A stretch of 64,000 bases of DNA, from the NCBI RefSeq assembly GCF_907165205.1, contig NC_058191.1:29468064-29532063 (forward strand), read 5' to 3'. How positions within the stretch are numbered: the first letter of the stretch is position 1; each line of letters begins with the position of its first letter. This stretch comes from Coccinella septempunctata (taxonomy: Eukaryota; Arthropoda; Insecta; Coleoptera; Coccinellidae). A model generated the notes under the pieces. It saw nothing but the letters and a program-made list of their open reading frames with translations, was not told the DNA's origin and did not search any database. Positions 20,276 through 32,606 of the stretch are shown one piece after another. A program made the translations under genes and the position numbers.

Positions 20276-21689
20276 TCGTTTTGAAGGGCTACAATTGTTT
20301 AACGACGTAGGCTCCGATTATCATGGAGAGTAAGCTGTTATCAGAAATTTTGTAAATCCAATCTTTTGTTACAAATAAAAACCTTTCTCTTCACAAAAAT
20401 TCAACTTTCGCCTATATAGTAGACTAGTAGAGGGAACGTATATTGAATCTGGTGCATTAATATCTGCTAAAATACTGATACAGCACACCCTTGAAAGAAT
20501 TTTAAATAGAGAACACCACTTCCAACGTTGTCAAATAGGCGAAAATGCCATCGTAAATTTCCTGGAGATAATAAAAGCCATAACAGCAACATGGATGCAC
20601 GCTAAGTTGAACGTTGTCCAGATGATATCGAAAAATATTTCAAAATAGAAGTCACAATAATGCCGCCATTACTCTACTCCGTAATTGCAATGAAAATATT
20701 AAGGACCCCCATACACCACAATTTATTATTATGCTTGTAAAGTAGGCCGCACCCTGCTGTGTTTTGTAATTTATTAAGCTTTTCAGAAACGTGGCTTTGC
20801 GGGCACTTGTGAAAAATACCCCTGAATTATTCCCTGGCTAAACAAATATGTGTAATTTATTTCATTTGCTTTAACACATCAAGCCGGCATTGTTTCGTTG
20901 TGCTGACATCATTGTGGTGATAATTTGAACCTCTGATGAAGATGCGAAGAATTCGCCTGGCAAGCCCGCATTTGTGCGAATTCATTTATCAATTTCGTGT
21001 CCAGGGTACGATTACGAGATTCTCTGGAGAATCGAATAATTGCTAAAATATGTGTCAATATTCACAATTTGGGATGTATTATTAAAATTTATGACTTCAT
21101 GAGAAACGTTACTGGGCGTAACTGATGTTGAAGAAAGTCGGTAAATATAGATGAATCTGAAATAAATAAATTTACTCATGTGTGATGTTAAGGAACAGAA
21201 GAAAAAAAGTAGAGATTTCACTTGTAATGCTAAACTTGTAGATGATTTCGTAAGTAATTTTCCACGTGACTGAAAACACCATACTAGCTTTACGGAACTT
21301 TCAGGATTTAAGAGGGGATGTGTTGACTGACAAATTTGAATGACAAAATTGTCCCTGATCTGAATCATATATAAACGGAAACGTTCCACCAGATATCCTG
21401 AAAAACAATCATTAAAATCATAAATCATTCAGAGATCGCACCTTCTGGATAAGGGAGGTAAATTATACACGAAATTAATTCAGATGCATACCCACCGCTG
21501 ACATGAAATCAACAAATGGTACGTTCTGTATCCATCGCTCAAACTTTCGAACTCAGATTGAGATATAGCTCAGTGTATCTATTGATACATGCTGCCATCT
21601 TCACTCTGAGAGTTAGGAAAGTTAATGGAGTTGGACCAAGTTTTCTGTCAGATGGCGCGAGGAAAGGGTTCAGTTCGTTCTGTTTTCGT
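20276..21689. other. Unassigned region, one ATG-less open stretch
   Basis: A plus-strand stretch without stops at 20379-20648 (about 89 codons, no usable start) reads HTLERILNREHHFQRCQIG and NFLEIIKAITATW. It looks protein-like but is unidentified. A minus-strand frame at 21012-21428 (138 codons) has no recognised domain. The remainder shows nothing. Confidence 0.3.
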
Positions 21690-21765
21690 CGCGGTAGGAG
21701 TTGTGTTGCTTTGACGAGGTCATATAAGACTGAAACCACGGTCATTATCCACTCTTTCTCGACGA
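21690..21765 (+). repeat. Fragment of the TTGCTTTGACGAGG repeat family
   Basis: GTTGTGTTGCTTTGACGAGG followed by TCATATAAGACTGAAACCAC matches the copies at 32607-32790, 35632-35905 and 36060-36335. Only about 75 bp remains here. Confidence 0.7.
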
Positions 21766-21770
21766 AATGA

Positions 21771-22340
21771 TATTTTGTGTTAATACTTTAGTGATGATGA
21801 TTTGCTAGTTCAATTTATATCGTGACGTTTGTTTATTTTATTTATATCAGTAGTGTCATGTTCATTGAAATTTACAATCTACTATTAGTATCAAGTAAAT
21901 GTGTTAATATGTTATCTGACATGAAGAAAATATCAAGCATTATTTATACTTTTGTACAATACTTCAATTAAAGTGAAATTGGCCAAGTTCTCTGAAGTCT
22001 TCTTTTGCTCAAGGGTTTTGTACCGGTTAGTCTATGAGGCTTTGTCATGTCCCTCTAGGTTGTGATGGTATTTTGTTGTTCGTTTAATGATATCATAAAT
22101 GGTATCATAAAATCATTATGTATGATGTAGTTGTACACGTACCACGGCGCATCTGTTGTAATGAGGTTGTGTTTTTTCTATGTAAAAATGCACTCTCATC
22201 TTAGAAGGATTCCGTTTTATTATCTTGGAATCTCAGCCTCCCATCTCATCCGTCCTATGCCACATTTTGAGTTCCACTCCTACTGTTAGTCCACCCTGCC
22301 GGCGTGGATACCTGGGGGGCACTTTCGGGTGGCTACCCTT
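21771..22340. other. Unassigned region before the LINE duplication
   Basis: No coding or repeat partner recognised except the last ~100 bases, which may belong to the same LINE relic as the following units. Confidence 0.4.
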
Positions 22341-22757
22341 AATTTTCCTTTACTTTCCAGTGTTCACCCCAAATGATAGTACGATACTCTGCTGGTGTAG
22401 ATACCCTGGGTGTGTAAAACGCACCTAGGGGTAAGCCGTCGTAGGTTTGGGCAGTCTAATTTCAACATCTAACCTTGCATCAATTTTTCGTACATGAGCA
22501 CTATCAACCCAAACAGGGCAACAATATTCAGCAGCCTAAAAAACCAAAGCAACGGCAGCCGTTCGAAGAGTAGCTGTATCAGCACCCCATGAAGTACCAG
22601 CTAGTTGATGAAGGATATTATTCCTAGTATTTTAATTTTTTGGAATTTGAAGTCTCTGTATTATTTATGTATTGTGTATTGGATATCTTAGCACATCCCC
22701 AGAATTGTATGTGGTGTTATGTGTCTGAATTTATTTCATTCACAAGTATTAATGCGA
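22341..22757 (-). pseudogene. LINE C-terminal fragment, tandem unit 1
   Basis: On the minus strand the unit reads NNILHQLAGTSWGAD, then TLRTAAVALVF, then AAEYCCPVWVDSAH. These are the conserved blocks after the reverse transcriptase in a common insect non-LTR group (LRKLAGTSWGA-TLRT-ALALVYSTAEYCAPVW). A stop interrupts the ALVF-AAEY junction. The whole unit is repeated at 22767-23190 with a 426-bp period. It is 5'-truncated and dead. Confidence 0.8.
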
Positions 22758-22766
22758 CCATTACAT

Positions 22767-23190
22767 AATTTTCCCTTACTATTCAGTGTTCAACCCTAAT
22801 GTAAGTACAATACTCTGCTGGTGTGGATACTCTGGGGGTGCAGAACGCACCTAGAGGTGAGCCGTCGTAGGTCTGTGCCGTCTTATTTCAACCTCTAACC
22901 TTGCATCAATTCTTCCAATATGAGCACTATCAACCCAAACGGGGCAACAATATTCAGCAGCCCAAAAAACCAAAGCAAGAGCAGCCGTTCGAAGAGTAGC
23001 TGCATCAGCACCCATGAAGTACCAGCTAGTTTATGAAGGATATTATTCCTAGTATTTAACTTTTTCGGACTGTGAAGTCTCTGTATTATTTGTGTATTGT
23101 GTATTGGATTTCTTAGCACATCCCTAGAATTATATCTATGTGGTGTTTTGAGTCTGAATTTATTTCATTCACAAGTATCAATGCTTGCAT
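22767..23190 (-). pseudogene. LINE C-terminal fragment, tandem unit 2
   Basis: This second copy of the 426-bp unit gives NNILHKLAGTSW, then, after a one-base deletion that shifts the frame, the TLRT and AEYCCPVWVDSAH blocks. Unit 1 keeps the four-C run (CACCCCATG) that is shortened here, so the units decayed separately after duplication. The open frame at 22895-23119 is partly the shifted reading. Confidence 0.8.
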
Positions 23191-24889
23191 AAATACAAAC
23201 CGAAATTTCCTTTCATTTTCGAGATTTTTATGCATTGCCACTTTTGTATTTCATGTTATAGCCATAACGAGTGATAGAAATTTTTAAATGGGACACGTAA
23301 AATTTTTTTTTCGAAAAAAACACGGTGGTACGAAGATTTCTTCTTTGAGTCTAACAGTTCTCGGAATGCTTCAAGTGAGCATCGAATTTGGGACATCTAT
23401 ACTCTGCTCGGAGCTCGATGTTGTTGGGCTGAAAATGCCAGATTGGAACGACATAATTTCTCAGCATATAAGAAGAACATAAGCAGATTTTTCTAATACA
23501 TATTTTCTTGCAAAAAAGTTATCGCAGGTAAATCTTATTATGTTCAACTCCTACTAATGAAGTCAAGGGGTGGAAAGAATTACGCGAAGAACATCTGCAG
23601 AGTGCTTCACAATAGGTAAAATAATTTTACTCGGTATTTCTCAGAACCTGTAGTAGCAAATAAGAACACCAGAGGCTGCTCCTTCGGAGGGTTCAAAGAT
23701 TCTATTTCTTCGCATTTATTTACAGACACCCTGTTATATCACAATGACGAGGCGAAATAAAGCTTGGGCTTCTCCACTCCTCTAACTTGAGTACCTATAA
23801 GCTATTTTTTTCAAGCTATAAAAGAAAAAAATTGAATATTTTTGAATTTATTTTTATGTCCCAGAAAATTACAAAAAAAACTATTCGCGAGGTAGAAGCA
23901 TGATAATATATTCATTATTGGAAATAATGAAAAAAAAAACATGTTTCGCATTGAATCGGTTTTATGGGTTTACAGTAGTGTGAGCTCGTGGTCGATTCAA
24001 TGAACTTGTATGATGTGAGTCCGGTTCAGCTAACCCCGCTGAAAATATCCATGGTTCGAATATCCTCATGGAATTGGCGCACCGAGGGAGCACGGAAGGT
24101 TCAACGTACGAAAGTTACGGCGAAATATCATGAAGAATATCCGTCAAAAAGTGGAAGCAATATTATTTCGGCTATTCAGCATGACAGGACTACCGGGACT
24201 CGGCACTGTCGACATTCGTCAGCCTCGAGACTTCAGTCGATTAAAGAAATAAAGTGGTAGAAAATGGAACGCCCGAAAAGCAATCTCTGTCCCGTCAGTT
24301 TTATATTCCGGCGGGACGTACTTTCCAGTTTACGATATAAAATCAAGCGTGCAGTGTAAGTTCCGGAGGAAGATGTCCGCCACCAGGGATGGCCTATTTG
24401 ATCGGCAATAGACCAACTCGAAATGCGATACGTCAAATTCTCCAGTGGTGACGACCTGAGTTGCTTGTCTTCGAACGATTATCGGCCGATCTTTTCGTGT
24501 ATTCCCGAGGGTTGGTTACGGTTTCGTGAAAATATACTTGTGGGAATATTTCTGGAGAAATCAGCAAGTGAGCATGGAAAACGCAAGCCAGTACTTTTCG
24601 AGTTACGACCAGTTGCATTCAATTCGATATTGACTGATTGTTGTGGATCGCAGAACGATCTGGATTCATATAGAGATTCAAAATTTAAGACTAGCTATAC
24701 CTACTGAGCCATTCAAAATTCAAAAGTCAAGTCTTACTGGCTATTAGAGAGAGGTGAAAAAAACTAGGTCATGTATTTTGAAAATTATGGACAAAATCGA
24801 GAAAATCCACACACTGTCAAGGTATTTTTACCGCTGTTGCTACAAGTCTTCACTGTTTTTGTGATATCATCCTGAATAATGCTTCTATA
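23191..24889. other. Unassigned; includes a MITE end and a GC-elevated block
   Basis: At about 23710-23733 a solitary TTTACAGACACCCTG is a remnant terminus of the CAGGGTGTCTG family. From about 23970 to 24720 the sequence is less AT-rich and has CpG-containing words; open frames at 23988-24260 and 24423-24707 (plus) have no known domain. This block could be regulatory or exonic, but nothing decides it. Confidence 0.35.
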
Positions 24890-25670
24890 CAGGGTGTCTG
24901 TAAACAAATGCCAAAGACTTAGGGAGATGATTCCTCGATGAAAATAAGCAGGAGTAGTTGCTATAAAATTTTTTTCGAAATCGACCTCCCTTCCAAGATA
25001 CAGCCTTTGGAAGGCCATGGCGAGTTGACAGTTTTTAATTTTTTTACGGGTTCTAAAAAACACTGAGTCATAAAACTATACATAATATGAAGCACTAAGT
25101 AGATGTTACTCACACAATTTTTTTCAGATCTCTTAACTTTATTATTTAATCTTATTATTAGAGGTTGAAAGTAACAAGCTTTTTTTCCTCAAAAATTGTT
25201 TTCGTGGTATAGATTTTCGAAAAATAACATTTTCTTATAGTTTCCCATTCAACTCTGGAGCAAAATTGTCTCCTGCAAAATTTCGATACAGTCGATACTT
25301 TTTTCGGAATAAATAAAAACTTAGCAGTTCTGATCAATATTCATTTCATTTAATCATGTGTTCCATAGAATGACTACCTCCCCCTAAAATACATGTTGTT
25401 ATTTTCAACCGCTAAATAATAGAGTTATGAGATCTAAAAAAATTGGGTGAGTAATATCTACTTAGTGTTTCATATTATGTGAAGTTTTATGACTCAGTGT
25501 TTTTTAGAACCCGTAAAAATAATTAGCAACTGTGAACTCGTCATCGCCTTCCAACGGCTTTATCTTGGAGGGGAGGTCGATTTCGAAAAAAATTTATAGG
25601 AACTACCCCTGCTTATTTTCATCGAGGAATTATCTAACTAAATCTTTTGCATTTGTTTACAGACACCCTG
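24890..25670. mobile_element. CAGGGTGTCTG MITE family, copy 1
   Basis: The ends CAGGGTGTCTGTAAACAAAT are inverted at 25651-25670, with TA on both sides. The arms run about 290 bp through AAATCGACCTCCCTTCCAAG, AACACTGAGTCATAAAACT and AATATGAAGCACTAAGTAG. The length is 781 bp. The open frames at 24785-25063 and 25532-25846 read the two arms and are not genes. The sister copy is at 60243-61132. Confidence 0.92.
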
Positions 25671-27234
25671 TATACACTGGCCCTCCATCTTGTGAAATGT
25701 CATTTCTGCCTAAATATATTTTAAAATCAATTGTTCCCCAATTTTCAACTGACTGTATTGAACTGAGCAAATTTGGTAGGTTGCTTCAAAAGTTGATACA
25801 TAATAAAGACTCCAGAATGGCGAGACACTCGCTAGATTATTTATAAAATAGTCATCCATTTTTGATGCAAAGAACCTTTTTTATTAAGGGGAAGTAATAC
25901 CTCGAGAATCTCCATTCAAAAACAGCATTCACTAGTTATTATTTCACGCTTTCAATTTTGTATGTGAAGCCTTGATTTTTTTATTTCAGTTAAAGAACTT
26001 ACCCTTTATACCCCTTTCCTTTTTTTTCCAATTAAGTTAGTTTTTTATGAGAAAAAAAGTTGAACTTTAGTGTCTATAAAACTTGTTTTCACAATCATTT
26101 TTCGACGGTTTTTCAACATACTTCGATAAAAATAGCGGGGGGTAGCGATTCAATTCTTTATATATTTACATAGTAATATATTTCCCGATGAGGCACATTT
26201 TTACCTTTTCTAAACAGTGAAATACACAGAATAGTGTGAACAGAGGACTTCCTACTGGCCTGTCAGATCGAAAATATCGATGAATGAGAAGAAGAAAAAG
26301 AAGAAGAAGGAGAATAGTGAATAAGCAAAATATCCGGTAATGATAAGCATGAACAAACACTACACCCACCTGAAATCACAATTTGGGGTGGTGTATCTAA
26401 ATTCAGAGTGATAGGCTCTTACTTTTTCAACCATGAGAATGTCACCACCACAGTAACTTCCCAGCGTTACGTTTGAATGTTCAAACCTGAATAGAAAAAA
26501 CTTGCTGAAGAACACGATCTGTTCTACTCCGCTAGAAAACACATAATTTCATGGAAATGTCAGCTGAAAAGAGAAACTACGAAATCAGTCTGCAGTCCAA
26601 AATCTATTTGAAATTCAAGTACAGGCGAGACTTGGTGTCTTCTAAATGGTAGATAACAAGTCTGGATCTAAAGTAAATATTTTATCCATATTGAGTAAAT
26701 ATTATCCTTATCCTCTTACGCTTTCCAAACTCTATATTACATGCAAATAATATCCCTCTTAATTATTCGCTCGGGAATAATCATTTGTTATTCGATATTT
26801 CAAAACAACACGATCAACTGAAGGGTTCTGAATATGGATTGCCTGCATACTAGAACCAAATCTCTAGATAATGCCACTCATTTCCATTTCAACCGAAGAA
26901 AATAACATTCCTGGATAATGAAAAGTGCATCATGATGTTTATAATTGGATCTTCCTAATACATTATTCAAAGTAAAATATTGAAAATTTATAAGGAATGT
27001 CGAAATTTTAATTAAAATAAAACGAGTAACTATAATTATATCAATGGAAATATGTATATCGTCGTAGATGTTCTGACGAATAATTACTTAGAAAAGTGCA
27101 TAGCTCAGGAGATTGCCTTCCAAGACACTCAAAATATTGATAATTAATAACTTCGTGTCAAATATTTGAAGAGCTGAAGATAAAAATGTGACTTATTTTC
27201 CATACATTTTGACTGAATGTTCCTGTACTGTATA
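25671..27234. other. Unassigned; short GAA-rich microsatellite
   Basis: A purine-rich GAA/AAG run lies at about 26287-26318. No recognised gene or repeat partner otherwise. Open frames at 26166-26369 and 26360-26542 (minus) overlap the simple repeat or lack motifs. Confidence 0.4.
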
Positions 27235-28023
27235 CAGGAAATCTTTGACTCGTACAAATATTATAATAGTAGATCCTTGAGGTCGGAAGAAACAGTTTTT
27301 TCCTATAACATTTTTTCCGATTCTGCCCTGATAAAAATATATAGCCCTTTTAAGTTTTTATAATAAGCTGTGCCAACTCTGGAAAAACAAGAAATTACCT
27401 TCAGAATAACTGGATAAATTGGTGACACTGCACATCTGTGGATCTTTTGAGAAGAGTTGCAATGGGTCAGGTACCAATTTTTCGAATTTCACAAATATTT
27501 TTTATTTTTGAACATCAAATTACTCGAAATCGGAGAATTTTACGAGAAAATATGAGGATTACTTCTGTTTTACAAAACGTTCAAATATTCATCAGATAGC
27601 GTCCAACTTAGTTTCAAGACTTGGGTTCTTTGAATTTTTGGTATTTTTATGGTACGCAATAGCCATAATGAAAAAACTGGAAAACCTGGGTGATATCTTG
27701 TGTTCGAAAAAGATTCATCAAATAAATGAAAGACTATAATAATAATAATAATTTTTCAGTTTCAGTTTTAATAAATAACGAAATATACCTGAGACAAAAC
27801 TAAGATTTCCATCCAAAAAACAAAAAAAATAATATTCCGAAATAAAGTTCATTCGATAAAACTGTTTGTGAGATAGAACCAAAAATAACATTTTTTAAGT
27901 TTTTTCAACATCCTGTATTTCTTGAACCGTGTCAATTCGGAAAAAATAGGAAAGGAAAAAAGTGTTTTTTTTACCTCAAGTATCTACTGTTAAAATACTT
28001 GTACGAGTCAAAGAGTCACCCTA
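27235..28023. mobile_element. CAGGGTGAGTC MITE family, copy 2 (diverged, 789 bp)
   Basis: The left end is mutated (CAGGAAATCTTTGACTCG) but the inner TAGATCCTTGAGGTCGGAAG and the right-hand inverted GTACGAGTCAAAGAGTCACC identify it. It is longer than copy 1 and contains an AAT-repeat near 27738. Its right end has lost the final G and abuts the next MITE directly. Confidence 0.88.
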
Positions 28024-28460
28024 TCATAACTGATTGGAAATATTTCAACAATATTTCCTCAGCTCAAGATATGGAGATTTAGGTCAAATCTTCTGGATGC
28101 AATGTGTCTCCTTACCGTAAAGGGTCTTATATTGAAATTTTTGAACTATTTTTGCCCAGTTGTATTCGTTAGTGGCATAGAATTTGGGAGGCATAAGACA
28201 GTACGTCACTGGCAATAGCAAGCAACGTTTGTTTGACATAATTCTGTGGGGTTCATAAACCTACACTCCTTGCCAAATATGGCAATGATAGCTCGGACTT
28301 TTTCGGAATATTGAGCAAAAATAGCTTAAAAATCTTAAAATAAAATACCCTATAAGTCAGAAAGAAGACACCTTTGATTGGGAGATTTGGGTTAAATCTT
28401 CATATTTTGAGCTCAGGATTCTATGGTTGAAATATTTCCAATTAGCAATGATACACCCTG
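28021..28460. mobile_element. TIR element with ends ATTGGAAATATTTCAA, abutting the previous MITE
   Basis: ATAACTGATTGGAAATATTT at the left is inverted at the right (GGTTGAAATATTTCCAATTA), followed by ACACCCTG and TA. AGCTCAAGATATGGAGATTT is mirrored as well. The left terminus is fused to the end of the preceding element. A related single arm occurs at 50517-50660. Confidence 0.78.
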
Positions 28461-30289
28461 TATATATAAGTGGGATCAAAACTTTATTCAATTGGAAAAT
28501 GCGTATGAAATACCAAATCCGTTGTTTCATTATGTTCTTTCGGAAAAATTCAATTTCAGTGTTTCAGCGATAATCCCAGATATTCCGCAATTTCTCAATG
28601 ACAAAATGTCAAAAGAAAATATAAAAGAATTTCGTTCACGATTTTTCCATTAATGTAATCTCAAGGGTAGAAATCTTGGGTACCAGTTCGTCTGCATGTG
28701 GCGTAGTCCTTTTCCCTTGGTCCTTTCTGCTTCATTATTGGAGCCTGGGGGATATTGGAAAATTGCGTTAGCGCGCGACATAAATATCGAAAAACTGCTA
28801 AAAGAAATTACGTTCAGTGTAACGAAAATGAGTTGCCACCATCGACAACTCTCGGGACTCCTACTAGGGAAATATCGATTAATGAAAAGATGTTAGATGA
28901 AACCCTTGGGGTGGATTTGGTGTCATCTGTTGATTGCGTTGGGAGTAGGAAGTGTTTCGTAGCAGTTTCATTCGAAATGATCCTGTGCGGCCATTTTTAA
29001 ATGGAATGAAATAAAATGCTCCACAGAATGTAACAGAATTGGAAGAAGGTTGCTAAATATATCTAAATATTTTGAATTGACGATATGGAAATGTAGTTTT
29101 CTAGTTAGTAACGAAAAGTAAAACGTGTTTTGGAAAAAGGTAGGTACTTATATGTCCAAATAAGAAAAAATACGGTTTCCAACTAATTCGTTGAATGATT
29201 ATTCCGCTCTTGGCTGCTGAATCGAAGTGGATGTTTTCTACATTTGTTTGGAAAATAATTAGATATTTTATAGATGTATTTCTAAACTGAAAAAAATCAA
29301 TTGCTATGTCGCTGAGAATTATGAATCAGATAATATGGTCAAATTATTGTAGGACATTCTGGGCAATTTCCATCATTTTGTTGTATATTGATGTGATGGC
29401 TTTTAGACAAATTTCACTTCCCGTAGAAAGCAGACCTAGTTTTCCCAATTCTACTGCATATTTCCCTCGAATAGCCCTATTGTTTATTTACATTAGTTCA
29501 GAGGTGAGTGAGGAAACTAACCAGTTCTATAGGTTTCTGCGAGGGTTTCTGGTTATTGTTAAATGACTTGCACTTACGTTTTTTCCTTGATGATCATTAG
29601 TTTAATCTCACTTGTGTTTATGTCGAGACCATATAATTGGCTGTCCATAAATTGTTGCAGTGACTCCAAACTATTTGCGAAAAGAATATTCTGAGTACAT
29701 AGTGATTACCCCTATCTTCCGACTCTGATTCCAGTACATACTATCAGCCTCGATATCACCCGAATATCCCATTCATTCAGGCCTATATATTTTGGCATCT
29801 GCATAATCTTTTGGTATCACACTCGATGAGAAACCTGGTGCATGTTGCATGTTCATTTTTATTTTACATCTGAGTAGATTTGAAAGAGTTCTAGAGTTCT
29901 TGATACAGATTTTGAAAATCATGGATTCTAAAGAAAGAAACAAATTAGTGGCGATAACTTCACGCTGCGCCTTCTCCACATACTGCGATCTGCGAGCTGC
30001 AGAGTCCTCAAAGTTCATGGGAACTGATGACTCGAAGACAGTGACCCACTGGCAAACAGGCAACACTGTTTTCTGCATTCTGCATGCTAATACCTCAGCA
30101 AGGTGTCTGCAAGCCAGATTAATCTTCAATTCACGTAACCAATTATGCTTTATGCCCTGATTGAAGAGTTCCCAGATCATCTTTGACTTATTTCCTTTGT
30201 CTGGCTTTATAACGCGGATATACTGAGTTATTGGTAACGTATAATATTCTCAACAACAGTCATGACATGCCATTGAAACGAGAGCCAAA
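28461..30289. other. Unassigned region, one 135-codon minus frame
   Basis: The minus-strand frame 29773-30180 (135 codons) and the overlapping plus-strand frame 29849-30160 have no domain I recognise, and which one would be real, if either, is undecided. It directly precedes a LINE cluster and might be part of it. Plus-strand frames at 28423-28653 and 28755-29000 are also unrecognised. Confidence 0.3.
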
Positions 30290-30650
30290 AATGCTCAAAC
30301 CAAAGGACAGCTGAAAACAACAGAGATGCGAATACTGAGGAATATAGCGGGCTATACATTATACGACCCGAAAAGAAATGAGGAAATCAGAGAGATATGC
30401 GACCTGCTAAGATGAGCCAGAACTAGACGAAGACAGTGGAGAGACCATCTAGATAGAATGCCCCACAATCGACTACCCAAAATAGCAAAAACAGAGAAGC
30501 CCAACACCTTGAGACTCCCAGGGAGACCACCAAAATGCAGGTATGAGAGCTGGACTTTGGCATCCCAAGATGGAGGAGCATTGCAGGAAAGACAGGACTG
30601 AGTCCTGAACGAAGAGGAACAAGAAGAAGAACAAAAAATTTGAAAACACT
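30290..30650 (+). pseudogene. RTE-like LINE C-terminal relic
   Basis: Plus-strand reading gives LKTTEMRILRNIAGYTLYD, then RNEEIREICDLL, then a stop, then RRRQWRDHLDRM, RLPKIAK and RLPGRPPK. This sequence of blocks (TEMR-LR-I-G-T-D--RN--IRE-C, then RR--W--H--RM--DR--K, then GRP-KRW) is typical of the C-terminal tail of endonuclease/reverse-transcriptase LINEs in insects. It ends in a GAAGAAGAAC simple run at about 30625, in keeping with a LINE 3' tail. A stop at about 30415 makes it dead. The exact clade is inferred. Confidence 0.75.
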
Positions 30651-30689
30651 GTTTTTTGTTCACAACATAAACCCCTCCAGTTTCATTTT

Positions 30690-31764
30690 TTCTTCTTACA
30701 CGACTAGAGGGTTGCGATTTCTACACTCTTCTCCAGAAGAACATTCACTTATCCCAGGTATCTCAGTCATCAAAAGGATTAAGCTTTGTTGAAACCTTTT
30801 CACGATTCTCGGGCTCATGTTAATGGTAGGATCCAGGTTACTCCTCGGCTCTCTGATGTGGATCGGGTCCTGTTTCATCCTCGTCTCCTTGTTGTCATTT
30901 GGACCCCTACTCTCCTCGGACTTCTTGTCGAAGTGGATGGTGTTCATTTCTATGTTCTTCTGTATTTCCCATGCACTTGCTTCTTCTCGTTTTTCCCAGC
31001 AGAAACGTTTTCTGAATATTTTGGTCCAATTGAAGTTTCTCCTCGTGTTTCTTGAAATTCTCTGGTAGTTTCGCATTTCGAGACATTTCCCAATGTGTCT
31101 ATCTAGTAGGTTGTTATTTGAAATCATCATGTCGACGAATAGTGCTCTATTAATTCTCATCTTCATTCAGCAATATGAGTTTAGGTCTATTGTGAGTTAT
31201 TTTCTGGTCTGTGAGAACCGTGCAATCCCAGTAGAGCATTTCATTTCAAAAGAGAATCTTCATGGTAATTGCAGTAAGGAATCCTTTTCCATTTTCTTGG
31301 TGCTTAAATCTGGGCAATAGCATGTCTCGAAGACAGCTATGCGCCACAGAGGTATCCTTGGCGATATATTCCATATAATTCATGGCTGCTTGCTCCTGGA
31401 TGACAATGATGAAATGTTATGTCTCGTGAAATAATCTTCCGGAAGTCAACCAGTACTTTGATACAGATATCTGGACGTAATCATGGTTAATCTCGTTCTG
31501 GTGGTTTCCAGGCAGAGGTTTGCCAATCAGTTTCTGCATTTTGGTTTCTATAGAGTTTTCGACTATGTCTAGGTGATCCAGTTGCACTTTTAACGGAGTA
31601 GGACTATCAGCATCACAAACTACTCCATGAAGTACTTCAATCTCCTGGGACATACGGTTGGAACAATCAATAATTCCTCGACCTACAAGATGTCCTGGCA
31701 GCTCTCTTCGTTCTGTTGAGCTTTTAGAATGACGCTCTTGACGTTCTGTCAGCATTGTTATCAT
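30690..31764 (-). pseudogene. R4-like LINE: thumb to C-terminal endonuclease-like domain
   Basis: Minus strand, in order: RELPGHLVGRGIIDCSNRMS (31764-31600) and DADSPTPLKVQ, then KYWLTSGRLFHET near 31430, then FIIVIQEQA, then YWDCTVLTDQKITHNRPKL with LILL (about 31200-31235) and FVDMMISNNN near 31140. In related site-type LINEs these are the GGRG-D block after the reverse transcriptase, the ETEGF--AIQDQV block, and the final YWDR--TD--V--NRPDI...LIDV-IPN block, which looks like a PD-(D/E)XK nuclease core. Several frame changes and a stop after FHET show decay. It faces the plus-strand LINE relic ending at 30650. The clade is inferred from motifs. Confidence 0.65.
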
Positions 31765-32606
31765 TATTATTTATTGTACTCGGACATTTGTTTATGTATA
31801 TTTTTTTTAAATCAATCTTTCATTTAATCACGTCTAGCCAACTTGAGTGTTATTATTGTAAATTTTTACTGGATTATTATGGAATAATGAGTTTTTGTAT
31901 CGCGTTGTGTTACTTCACCGATACTTCATTCCATGATTCGCATTGTTTCAAAAAATAACACATCCAGCAATTATACATTTTTTACCAAAGGATCTTCATT
32001 CATTCCATCAGACAAAAATATTTCGCATTCGGAAATGACGCCGTAGGGGCAGATAACGCTGACGCAAATGAAGGGATTGTTTATTTTGGCAAAGATAAGG
32101 CGTGCATTCCGAATTGGTATCCTTTGCCTGGATATCCGAAAGACATTAACCATTCCAGCCATTGGCTCCGAGCGACGGAATAATATACACAATGATACTG
32201 GGAATATACATACCTATTTGCTCAACGAGAATAATTCGGTCCACATTTTCATATCGCAATGTATGATTTCGTAGCATTGACGGTTATTTGATCTACGATA
32301 TTAATATCAGTAATTGTTGGATGCATCTGTGTATCAGTTACGGCCATTTATTGAGTTAATTGACATTAATTCGCCCTGTCCAGTTATGGAAATCGGAATA
32401 TTGTTTTTCGTTTGGGATGCATGGATCATTTTGAGGGATGCATTGTATCAAATGGCTGAGATTGGAATATTGCACGAATAATTTCCATGCTTCGTCTGAA
32501 ATTTCAGTCAGAAACTGTTCATCACATGTTATTTAAATATTTTCGCATTTTTCGCATTTTCACAGAAGACAAAACACATAAAAATGGATAATGAAGGACA
32601 GATGAC
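31765..32606. other. Unassigned unique sequence, possible conserved noncoding block
   Basis: No repeat partner in the window. The stretch 31970-32500 has mixed composition with repeated GGGATGCAT words (32408 and 32437) and no persuasive frame. Nothing further can be supported. Confidence 0.35.

Noticed and set aside
25532..25846. 104-codon frame resembling the one at 24785-25063 and at 60986-61207
   Set aside because: Readings of the inverted arms of the CAGGGTGTCTG element and its neighbour.
26287..26318. GAA-rich run as a functional element
   Set aside because: Simple microsatellite; no further support.
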